From the NCBI GenBank assembly GCA_036936605.1, contig JAUPFV010000005.1:190276958-190340957 (forward strand): a DNA stretch of 64,000 bases. The letters run 5' to 3'. This DNA comes from Limnanthes douglasii subsp. nivea. Taxonomy: Eukaryota; Streptophyta; Magnoliopsida; Brassicales; Limnanthaceae. Below, piece after piece: positions 11,080 to 20,260 of this stretch. The position numbers and the translations under genes are program-made. The notes under the pieces are model-generated. The model saw only the letters and a program-made list of their open reading frames with translations, was not told where the DNA came from and ran no database searches. The first letter of the stretch is position 1. Each line of letters opens with the position of its first letter.

Positions 11080-11480
11080 TAGGTGGTTTGAAATGATGGA
11101 GGTTTTCACTATTTTAGGATCCAATGCAGGAGTCCAACTGGTTGCTCCATCTGGGGAGGGAATGTTTCAAGCCATTAAATTTAGTTTTCATGCATCGAAT
11201 AATGGAGCTGATTATGAAGCTGCATTGGTTGGTTCAAGGCTTGCGAGCATTTGTGGGTCAACTTCAGTTTGTTTGGAGACAGATTCTGAATTAGTAGTGA
11301 TCAGGTGGCCAGTGTTTCTGAATCTAAAAAAAATCACTTAATTTTATATCTTTGTGAGCTTTGAAATTTGACTCTTCTATTTGACTATGTTATTGTAGAA
11401 TATATTAGTCGAGGAGACAATACAATTGTTGATTCTTTGGAAACCATTTCTTACACAGAAGAGTATCCTTGGATAATATT
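11080..11480 (+). pseudogene. Second (archaeal-type) RNase H of element A
   Basis: The open stretch 11093-11341 reads NAGVQLVAPSGEGMFQAIKF, then FHASNNGADYEAALVGSRLA, then SVCLETDSELVV. This has the N-N-E-A-E-Y-E-A and DS spacing typical of the extra RNase H of Tat elements. The following stretch (11368-11556) holds VEYISRGDNTIVDSL, the last catalytic block (usually N-x-x-A-D). It would help remove the RNA template. Stops separate the parts. Confidence 0.82.
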
Positions 11481-11589
11481 ACAGGAGATTCCTTTAATCT
11501 TAACATGGTCAGAGCAATGTAAATATACAGAAGAAGTATTTATCATACCAGATTAAAATTTGAAGTGATTGAAGAACTAATATCCTGAT

Positions 11590-12764
11590 TTTCTTGTTCA
11601 TAGGAACGTTGCCTCAAGATGTGCAATTGGCTAAAAAATTGAAGTATAAAACTCACGACTATGTTGTATTGGATGAGGTGATATACGAAAAATATTTGAG
11701 TAGGCCATTGTTGCATTTCTTAAACAAACAAGATTCTCAAGAAATTTTATCAAAGTTGCATGATGGTGACGGTTCAGGACATCGTGGGTTCAAGGTTTTG
11801 ATATGTCGGGTTTGTTGGTAGGCTATTATTGGCCTTCGATTATGAACGATGCTAAAAGTTTGGTTTGAGGTTGTGGTACTTGTCAACGATTTTTCAATTC
11901 TATCTACAAACCTGTAGTTCCACTCATGTCAATTTCTGAGGCCATTCGTTTTGATAGATATGGAATAGATTTGGTAAGACTGTTGCCTATGGCTTTTGGA
12001 GGACGTCAAATGATTATTGTGGCAGTGGATTATTGAGCGGAGCCTGAACTGGTGTCTGGAACAAAGCCAAGTATTTTTTTAAGTTCGTTGTGAATAATAT
12101 TTGTTTCTGCTTCCGGGTTCTTCGAAAAATCACCACAGATAATGTTAATCAATTTAACAATAGAGAAATGACTTCTTTGTGTGCTTCGAGGGGTATTACA
12201 CAGTGTTTGTCTACCCCTTTTCACCCCCAAAAAAATGTTCAGGTGGAGGTAACAAATAGATTTATTTTAGAAGGCCTAAAGAAGAATTTGAGAAGAGTTA
12301 CAGGAAAATGGCCTAACTATTTGCAATAGGTGTTATGGGCTTATCGAACAACTCATAGAGAGGCCACTCAAGAAACTCGTTTTTCCTTGATGTATGGTAT
12401 GGATGTTGTTAGTCCTGCAGAATCTACGTTACCTTTTTATAGAGTACTTCAATATTTCGTGACCTGAATGACGAAGCAAAAAGAGAAGATTTTGGACCTG
12501 ATCGAGGAATGACTCATTATCAAAATTTGATGAGGATTCGGTATAATTCGAAGGTAAAAATGAGGGATTTCAAAGTTGGTCATAACGTTTTAAGAAACGT
12601 ATTCCTTCATACAAAGGATAAGCGCCTGAGAAACATGACCCTGAATTGGGAAGGTCCTTAAATGGTTGTGGAAATAATAAAACCAAATTCTTATCATCTT
12701 TGTGATGAGCAGGGAAGGATGCTTCAACATCCTTGCAACATACAACATCTGAAATTGTACTAGG
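11590..12764 (+). pseudogene. Integrase of element A
   Basis: The zinc-binding part comes first (11594-11821: YVVLDEVIYEK, then LSKLHDGDGSGHRGF). Core blocks follow in shifting frames: GIDLV, then MIIVAVDY, then ITTDNVNQFNN, then GITQCLSTPFHPQKNVQVEV, then [22 protein letters not shown]-terminal block reads VKMRDFKVGHNVLRNV and ends in IQHLKLY-stop near 12762. Integrase would insert the cDNA. At least four frame changes or stops show it is dead. Confidence 0.85.
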
Positions 12765-12960
12765 AATGATTTTGTCTTTTGAAAACGTTTTTGTATAGTT
12801 CACACTCTTTCCTACCTTTTTGCTAATGATTGATTAAGTATAAGAATTTGAATTATTTTGATAACTAGTCAAATACCGATCATCTTTGAAGTTGTTGACC
12901 AAGAGTAACTGTTCAGAAATATTAAACATTTATTATAAACATTTTTCGAATAAACAACCA

Positions 12961-13240
12961 TATTCGAAGTGCTACGTCCTTTAAACGCACTATATTATTC
13001 GAAGTGATACGTCCTCTAAATGCACTATATTATTCGAAGTGCTACGTCCTCTAAACGCACTATATTATTCGAAGTGTTATGTTCTCTAAACACACTATAT
13101 TATTCGAAATACTACATCATCTAAACGCACAATATTATTGGAGGTGGTACGTTCTTCAAACGCACTATATTATTCGAAGTGCTACATTATCTAAACGCAC
13201 TATATTATTTGAAGTGCTACGTTTGATAAATGAACTATTT
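12961..13240 (+). repeat. Eight 35-bp tandem repeats downstream of integrase
   Basis: Eight consecutive 35-base units (12961, 12996 and so on to 13240) each begin TATTCGAAGTG and end CGCACTATAT with scattered substitutions. They lie between the integrase stop and the antisense ORF of element A. Tandem repeats in the hypervariable 3' untranslated region are known for Tat/Ogre elements and can seed satellites. Confidence 0.95.
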
Positions 13241-13509
13241 GTGTTTACAAGTGTTATATGACATATGTTTTGATATAAAAAAAATTAAGTTTAGGAATGA
13301 CATGTGTTGCATTCCGAGGTGAACATAACTTGGTTTATAAAATTATAAGTTAGTGCAATAAAAATAAATAAATATATAGGAAATAAAGTACTGATGTGTT
13401 AAGATTAATCTGATGATAACAAAAAGTGTTTTGAATTCTAAGTAAACAAGCATTCACAAAAAGAAGTCATCTTACAACGATTAGATGACAAACAAAATAG
13501 GGGGGAGGA

Positions 13510-15890
13510 TGCAAAAATTATTTCTCTTTGAAGTTTCTTTCAGCCGACTCTCCTTGCTCCGAGACACTTTGTTTCTTCGGAGGAATCACTGGGCACAGGG
13601 TCAAAAGCCTCTCTAGGTCGATTCTCAATGGGAATCAACTCCCAGGAGCTTGAAAAGTTAGCCTTTGGAAATGTGGCATGAATTCACGAAGCAGATTAAT
13701 AGTTTTATGCTCCTCGGCATATTTAATGGTAGCCATCATATCCTTTCCACATTTGTTCTCAATAGCCTATACAAAAATATTTTTTTCCTCCTCGAAGTGT
13801 ATTTTAAGAGCATCCATGTCGTGTATAAGCTTATTTTTTCCTTCTTTATTCTTCATTAAAGATCTTTAAAGATAGGAATATCGTTGTTTCTCCTCGAACA
13901 ATTCTTGTGCATGTTTGGTGTTGAGCTATTCTATTTTATTTTTATGAGAAATATTGAGATTTTCAATCTCGTGTTCGTGTACAGATCTGATGTGGTGTAT
14001 GAGATAATTGATGCCTCTGAGAAATTCTTATCTAGCAGCCTAGTATCCATAAAATTGCTTCTTCACAGTTCTATCAAATATTTCGCTCATCTTCTTCTCT
14101 CTTGCAGCATATTTCTTATATCGAACCATGTCCTTATCCATAGTCTCCAAATGGTTTTGGGAAAACTCAGTTTCTTTGCACAACTTTTATGCTACAGCCC
14201 AAGGTCGGTAAACGGTTGCAAAGAAAATGTGACCTCTTCGGATGATTCTTCAGTATGTATGAATCTTGAGAGTCTAACGGTGGAAAATCAATTTATGACC
14301 TAGCCAGTCCAGGAAGAAGAGGGGGAGTCACCTGACCAAATTGTTGTAGTTGGTCTTGAACATCGTGGACGCATGGATCCTTGTCTCTGCCAAGATTTTA
14401 AGGCCTTTATGTGTTGATAGAATCATCAAGATCAATATGATCGTCTATGTAGTCATATTATTTTGTAGTTTTTCTTTGCTTATCTTCCACTACGATGACC
14501 TTATCATCAACTTCATAAGGAAGCATTTCCAGGAGGTTTTTCTACAGGATTCTTTTTTTTTCTCTCCTCTTTGGTGGTGTTTTGGAGGTACTCTTCTTTT
14601 TCTTTGAAGAAATAGTTTTCTTCCTCTTCGTAAAAGGCTCAATCTATTCACTCTTCGTAAAGGTTCTTTGAGGGGCTAGCACCAGATGTGCTAGCTGCTT
14701 TTTTATTCTTTTCCCTTTCTTCTTTAAGGGAAGGTGGCTGTCCGATCTATTTCGAACAGGAAGAAACACTTTGCTATCAAGTCCACCAATCTTTGACAAT
14801 ATAATTTGGTGGCTCGATCAGATTTTCGGGGAGATCAACCCCGACATTTATCCTTCAAAAATGGTTGTTGAGAAAGTTTATATGTAGAAAAGCTGGGTGG
14901 AAACCATTTTCCCACTCATTTTCTACCCATGTGGCCAATTTGCTGAAAATGTATTTTTCGTCCTTTTGAAAAAATTTATATCTCCTTAGAAATTATGGAT
15001 ACAGAACCAAAATAAATAAAAGATAAAAGCAAATTACTTAAAGCAATAACAGAAAGCGGAAGGGCAAAAAAACTTACCGTTACTCTTGTAGACGATGCTA
15101 AGTCGTGTTGGGCTATCCTCGAATATCCCATTTTCATTCTCCCATGCCCCATATATGAAGATAAAAATTTTGTGTCCAAAACTTGTCAGCCTCGAGCAAG
15201 TCATCGATAATTTTGAGATCATCATCAAGAGTAAGATAGTAGAAAGGGAGAACAGGTCCCTTCGAAAATTGGGTCAAGGCAATGAAGTCTTCGATAGAAA
15301 GATGAATTTGGGAAAGTCTGGAGGCCATAATCACTGATAAAAGGGTGAACCATTGGTTGGGTGTTGCTTGGGTAGGGAAAAGGTTTAAGAGCTCAAAGTA
15401 CTCCACTATTATTAGATCCAAAGGAAATCCAAGACCCCAGTTAATGATCTCAGGATAGACCACCAACTCATCGTTTCCACAGTCAAGTGGAGTCTCTCCC
15501 TTTTTGGAAATCGAAGTGTGATGTTATCTGGCATTCCCTATTGATTTTTCAAGGAAGCAACTTGGGACTCTAGGTAGTAGATGTATGGCAAATTTTGTAC
15601 TTCAAGTATGTATTCTGGGAGGAGTGGCTTCAAATTCGCACCTATTAAAGTAGCAAGCTCCTCGAGAATTTCAATATGAGTTTTATTTTTTCCTCATTTT
15701 ATCCTCGCTACTCTTGATTTTAAAGTACGCTTAACTGTTTAATTGTTAGTTCCTTTCGAGGATTCATCCCCTATATCAGTTTCAACGTATTTTAAAGTGA
15801 CATCCTCAGTGTCAGCTTCGACATTTGATTGAGTAGTTCCAAAATCAGCTTCTTCCTCAGAAACTTCATCTATATGTTGAGGTGGGTTGG
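13510..15890 (-). pseudogene. Antisense ORF of element A, gypsy-type 'Transposase_28'-like
   Basis: On the minus strand 15466-15134 is open and reads WGLGFPLDLIIVEYFELLNL, then PNQWFTLLSVIMASRL. This resembles the putative gypsy-type transposon domain (Pfam Transposase_28) carried by many Tat elements. Upstream (15470-15890) it is acidic; downstream pieces give WVENEWENGFHPAFLHINFL (near 14900) and then Lys/Glu-rich coiled-coil stretches to about 13510. Function of this family is unknown. The copy is broken by stops. The plus-strand open frames at 13.7-14.6 kb are shadows. Confidence 0.7.
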
Positions 15891-15904
15891 AAATCGAGGT
15901 TGTT

Positions 15905-16185
15905 TCCCTAATCACTCGCAGAATGTTGATGTAGAGTCTGATTGTTTGACCCTAATCAACATTCTTGCCGCTGGCATTGCTGCCCCCCTTCACAAACCGG
16001 TGATCTTTGTCTGTATAAGCTTAATCCACCCTTGTATGACCCTCCGTCACATATCCAGAAATCATAACCAGGCCGCCGATTGGATCGATAAGTGGATCGT
16101 CACTGATCAGCAAAGCCACACCTTCAAAGGATTCAATGCTCTGGTTCCCTTATGGCAATCACAACCCTTGAAAGCCTGAGAATCG
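15905..16185 (+). pseudogene. LINE fragment: C-terminal RNase H piece
   Basis: The frame ending at 16179 reads VDVESDCLTLINIL, then LRHISRNHNQAADWIDKW, the last third of the RNase H found at the end of plant LINE ORF2. Everything upstream is missing, as expected for a 5'-truncated insertion. It joins the antisense ORF of element A near 15900. The first 25 or so codons of the open frame belong to that neighbouring element. The 3' end and any target duplication could not be fixed. Confidence 0.75.
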
Positions 16186-16502
16186 GATACATGGATCCTG
16201 GCTAGCCTCTGATTCTGTTAAGCTAATCAGCTGAGTGCCCTTGATGAAGAAGTTTGGTTCTCTCTCGATTGAAAAATCTGGCTCGATGTTCGGTTAGTTT
16301 TCAATCTAATATTTTCTCTTCTTAATTTGGGAATTGCCCAATGTTGTTGTTCTAATTAAGCTTTGAGCCTTCTTTTCTGTTTTGTTCTCAATTTAACCCA
16401 ATTGATTGTAAAACTTTTAATTTGATAATATATCGTTACTTGCTTGAAAAAGAAGAAGATAACTTCTTGTGTAGTTCTGAATAAAGGATAACTCAGCCAA
16501 GA

Positions 16503-16513
16503 TATATACATAT
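16503..16513 (+). promoter_or_regulatory. Possible TATA box of the P450 gene
   Basis: TATATACATA lies about 65-75 bases before the P450 start codon and is followed by an A-rich leader with no upstream ATG close to the start. This spacing fits a plant core promoter with a short 5' UTR. No transcript evidence is available. Confidence 0.4.
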
Positions 16514-16577
16514 AGAATATGTTCAATAACTCATAACGCAAGCTTTATAGCTAAAACAAAAAAACTAGAAAAAGAAA

Positions 16578-18450
16578 ATGGAAGCAACAACACTTCTTTA
16601 CTCATCTCTCTCTCTACTCTCTTTTATGCTTATTCTCAAATTCATACTAATAGGAAAAACGAAAAAGAAGCTGCATCTCCCACCAAGCCCATCAAATTCT
16701 CTCCCCATAATCGGCCACCTCCACCTCCTCAACCACCCAATCCACCGCACTTTTCACTCACTCTCTCAAAAACTCGGTCCCATAATCTCGCTCCGCCTCG
16801 GGTCCCATCTCCTTTATGTCGTCTCCTCCCCCTCGATTGCTCAAGAATGCTTCACAAAACATGATGTTGTACTTGCCAACCGGCCTTACTTGAAAGTAGG
16901 CAAGCATATAGGTTATAACTTCACTACCATGGTTAGCGCACCATATGGGGACCATTGGCGTAACCTTCGGCGGATTGGAGCACTTGAGATATTCTCTACT
17001 CATCGGCTCAATAGTTTTTCATCAATCAGGAGAGATGAGAATGAACGACTAATAACCAAACTGGCGAATAATGGACCAGGTAAGGTGGAAATAAGACCTT
17101 TGTTGATGAACTTGACAATAAATAATGTGATGCGAATGATAGCGGGGAAACGGTACTGTGGCGATGATTTGAGTGACAAAGAAGAAGCCAAGAGGGTTAC
17201 GGAACTTATACATGAAGTCCTTAAGAAAGGAGGAGTTGGTAACAAGGCAGATCATTTTCCGATTTTGAATTGGTTATCGGGTTTCGAGAAATCTGTGAAG
17301 GAGATTGGTCGTGGAATCGATTTGTTTCTGCAGAGTTTGATCGACGAGGAACGAAGGAAAAACGTTAAGGGGAATTTCTTGATTGGCCACTTGCTTTCTT
17401 TGCAAGAATCACAGCCTGAGTACTACACAGATCAAATAATCAAAGGCTTGGGACTGGTAAGTTCTTTTTCATTTCATTTGGATTTATGAACCTTTTTCAT
17501 GTATGTTCTAGGAGATTGCTATAGGTTATGTTTGATTTTTGTTCAAGTCATTGCTGTTCAGAGGATATATGAAGCAAGTATGTACGTGAAGAATGTTGGT
17601 AAACATATATAATGCCTACCCAATAGGCTAAAAACCATGGTTATTCACCAGTCAGTTGGTGGTACTTTTGTTTCAGAACTTATGTTGTTTTTTTTTTGTA
17701 CGAGTGGTTTTTTTTATAAACGTGACCAATTCCAATAACTAATTATGGTTTTTAATCCTACAAGATATGAATAAATCAAGAATAAGATTTAGCTAATGAT
17801 ATTGGAGGTTAGCTAACATAAAAAGTGTGCAGTCTATGTTACTTGCAGGAACTGATACATCAGCAGTTACAGTAGAATGGGCGCTCGCAAACTTACTTAA
17901 TAATCCAAGTACACTAAAGAAAGCAAGAATGGAGATAGACACTGAAGTCGGTCAAGATAAATTAATCGACGAAAACGATCTTTTGAAACTTCCTTATATT
18001 CAAAACATCATACTAGAAACTCTTCGTGTAACGCCTACAGCTCCTCTTTTTGTACCACATTTAGCATCAGGGGACTGCGTTATAGCAGGATACGACATGC
18101 CACGTGATACAACTTTAGTAGTGAACGCATGGGCTATTCACCGAGACCCGAATGTTTGGGATGAGCCCACAAGTTTCATACCGGAGAGATTTGAGAAGAA
18201 GGGAGAAGTCGAAAAAATCATGCCCTTTGGTTTAGGACGGAGAGCTTGTCCAGGAGAAGGCATGGCTAAGCGTGTGGTGAGTTTAACACTGGCATCGTTG
18301 ATTCAGTGTTTCGAATGGGAAAGGATAAGTGAGACTGAGATTGACATGAGTGAAGGAGGCGGAACTACTATGCACAAAGCAACGCCGTTGGTTTTAATGT
18401 GTAAACCACGTCAATTTTTGGATAAAGTCTTGCCTGATCAATCAGCTTAG
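16578..18450 (+). CDS. CYP81-like cytochrome P450 (two exons)
   Basis: A membrane-bound haem mono-oxygenase of the plant A-type P450s, expected on the ER and fed electrons by P450 reductase. Exon 1 is 16578-17456 (293 codons, ends GGACTG before GTAAGT); exon 2 is 17833-18450 after a GTGTGCAG acceptor. The phase-0 intron (376 bp) sits just before the I-helix, the usual A-type position. Total 498 aa, normal for the family. Visible parts: N-terminal anchor (about 5-25), basic KTKKK, proline hinge [15 protein letters not shown], helix-C WRNLRR, I-helix AGTDTS (298-303), E-x-x-R as ETLR (355-358), PERF (410-413), haem loop [10 protein letters not shown] with Cys432. Blocks such as [12 protein letters not shown] and [12 protein letters not shown] point to CYP81, near CYP81D. 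CYP81 enzymes hydroxylate specialised metabolites; the substrate here is unknown. No lesion seen. Confidence 0.96.
17457..17832 (+). other. Intron of the P450 gene
   Basis: GTAAGT donor and GCAG acceptor, 376 bp, T-rich, phase 0. Splicing joins KGLGL to [10 protein letters not shown], which is continuous in CYP81 relatives. In-frame stops soon after 17456 exclude read-through. Confidence 0.93.
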
Positions 18451-18561
18451 ATTACTCGCTCTAGTCAAATGGATTTGATTTGTACTGCGGTTATGTGTTT
18501 TTGATGTACTTCGTATGTTTGTTTGTTTTTTTTATGTCATTATTAGTTGTAAACTAAATCT

Positions 18562-18569
18562 AAATAAAT
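18562..18569 (+). terminator. Possible polyadenylation signal of the P450 gene
   Basis: AAATAAAT lies about 112 bases after the stop, in a T-rich 3' region (GT-rich and TTTTTTT tracts upstream). The LINE inserts only about 30 bases further on, so the mature 3' end may be at or very near the insertion. Confidence 0.4.
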
Positions 18570-18579
18570 GTTGTGTGTT

Positions 18580-18597
18580 AGAATATATGTTGCTTTG
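18580..18597. repeat. Left target-site duplication of LINE-A (18 bp)
   Basis: AGAATATATGTTGCTTTG occurs here and again at 24746-24763, exactly flanking the LINE. The length is normal for target-primed reverse transcription. The match is perfect. Confidence 0.95.
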
Positions 18598-18865
18598 AAT
18601 GAGGATGCGGCCCAAGAAACGCTCCAAGAATCGACATGGGCTTCTTGATTTCTAGGCCTAGTCTCTCTTAACCCTAATCGAAGTGTTCTCTTTCTTTTAT
18701 CCCTAGTTTACTCTCTCTTATCTCTATCTATGCCGTCGCCACACCAGTCTCTTCCTCTCGAAGAGCTCCAAAAAATCGTCCAAATCCACCCTGCCACTTC
18801 CAGATCTACAAAATCAAACCCAGTTCCCAATCCTTCCTGTAGATAGGCTTCAATCGACTTCAATC

Positions 18866-20260
18866 TTGCAACTTTCTGTTGCTCGAGAGAAGTTCTTTGA
18901 AAACCTTATTTTTGAAGGCGAAAATTCGAATCGGAATCAAATCCAGGATGATTCCAAAGGACAAAAGCCAGAATCAAGACTGACGTTCGCTAGACTGACG
19001 TTCGCTGAGGTGCTGAAGAAGAACTCGGGAAGGACTTTTCCAGATGGAATAGCAAGGAAAGATCGCTCTTTCGTGCATGCAAAGGTCTTAACAGTAGTGG
19101 AAGATGGATACACTTTCGTCAAATTTGACGAACCAGATAAGATCTCTCTTTCTTCCCTTTCTAAATTCACGTTAATTGCTAAATTCTCTTTTGGTACCCC
19201 TGCATTGTCTGATTTTAGGGTTTATTTAGATTCTTTTAGATTCTTAGGTAATTACAGTGTGTTTAAGTGGGATTATAGGCATGTGTTTGTTGAATTCGAT
19301 GAATTAGTGGATGTTAAATCTTTTTGGAAGCGAACTGTTAGGACTGTGGGTCAGTTTACGTTTAGAATTCTTAGGTGGACTATTTATATTAACCCCAAAC
19401 GGGAGTCTCCTTTGACTCCTGTTTGGATTTCTTTTCCCAGAATTCCTGAACATATGTATAACACTGATACCATAGAACATTTAGCTAAGGAAATTGGTTT
19501 GCCTTTGGAAACATGGATACCTTATAAAAATAGGGCTAGTTATAACATTTGTAAGGCTTGGACTGTTATTGATACCTCAAGTCTTCTTCCCCAAAGACTT
19601 TGGATAAGCTTTGGGGATCGAGACGGTTACTGGCAGGATGTCATTTATAATGACATACCTGCTTACTGTAGGAAGTGTAGACATTTAGGTCATAGTGATT
19701 CTAGTCGTAAAGTTGATGAATTAAGCCATAAAAAACAATTAAATTTGCAAGTTAATGCTAAAAAAATTAAGGAGAAATGGATTCCTAAGCTTAAATCTGT
19801 GATACTTCCTAATAATAATGATATTAGTGAGCATGTGAATGATAATCAGAAATTACTTAATAAAGATGCTGATATAAACATTAATAATCCTTTGCCTATG
19901 AAGACAGATGATAATTGTTTAGTTTTTAATCAAAATTTAAACAATCCTGTTTTAAATGATAGTGATGTGATTGAGGCTTTGCAATCTATAAACTTTAGCA
20001 ATACTTTTAATATACTGAATGGGGATAATATGTCTGATAAGGAATTGTGTGATATATCTAGTGATATACTTAGTGATATGTCTGATAGACTTAATTTAAG
20101 TCTCCCTAACTCTCCTATGAATAGACTTATAGATAGGCCTGATAGGATAAGTAATAAGAAATCTTCCAAAGTTAAAATTAGAGGTCTTAAAAACAACTTA
20201 ATTAATAAACCACTAGCCTTCAAAGGATCTGTTAGATCCTCTAAAATAATTAAGAAATGA
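18866..20260 (+). CDS. LINE-A ORF1 protein (DUF4283-like, zinc knuckle)
   Basis: 464 aa, intact frame. ORF1 proteins of plant LINEs bind element RNA. Residues about 60-200 fit the DUF4283 type (FVHAKVLTVVEDGYTFVKF, then FWKRTVRTVGQFTFRILRW, then WISFPRIPEHMYN). A knuckle near residue 268 reads CRKCRHLGHSDSSR: the first two Cys and the His are in place, but the final Cys is Arg. The C-terminal third is Asn/Asp/Ser-rich and low in complexity. A 15-base tandem duplication gives LTFARLTFAE near residue 40. The stop overlaps the ORF2 start as ATGA. The start codon is the first ATG in the open frame; an earlier ATG at 18730 opens a frame that stops near 18846. Confidence 0.88.
   Translation: MQLSVAREKFFENLIFEGENSNRNQIQDDSKGQKPESRLTFARLTFAEVLKKNSGRTFPDGIARKDRSFVHAKVLTVVEDGYTFVKFDEPDKISLSSLSKFTLIAKFSFGTPALSDFRVYLDSFRFLGNYSVFKWDYRHVFVEFDELVDVKSFWKRTVRTVGQFTFRILRWTIYINPKRESPLTPVWISFPRIPEHMYNTDTIEHLAKEIGLPLETWIPYKNRASYNICKAWTVIDTSSLLPQRLWISFGDRDGYWQDVIYNDIPAYCRKCRHLGHSDSSRKVDELSHKKQLNLQVNAKKIKEKWIPKLKSVILPNNNDISEHVNDNQKLLNKDADININNPLPMKTDDNCLVFNQNLNNPVLNDSDVIEALQSINFSNTFNILNGDNMSDKELCDISSDILSDMSDRLNLSLPNSPMNRLIDRPDRISNKKSSKVKIRGLKNNLINKPLAFKGSVRSSKIIKK

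Larger units (their letters stand above)
3390..15900 (+). mobile_element. Decayed Ty3/gypsy element A, Tat-type, with antisense ORF
   Basis: Plus-strand parts appear in the order primer site, gag, protease, RT, RNase H, second RNase H, integrase, 35-bp tandem repeats, then a minus-strand ORF. Two RNase H modules and an antisense ORF downstream of pol are known hallmarks of Tat/Retand/Grande relatives, so the lineage call rests on architecture. Every coding part carries stops and frameshifts, so the copy is dead. RT is interrupted by a younger nested element at 6792-9986. No 3' LTR was found; the right end seems cut by a LINE remnant near 15.9 kb. The left boundary is approximate. Confidence 0.85.
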
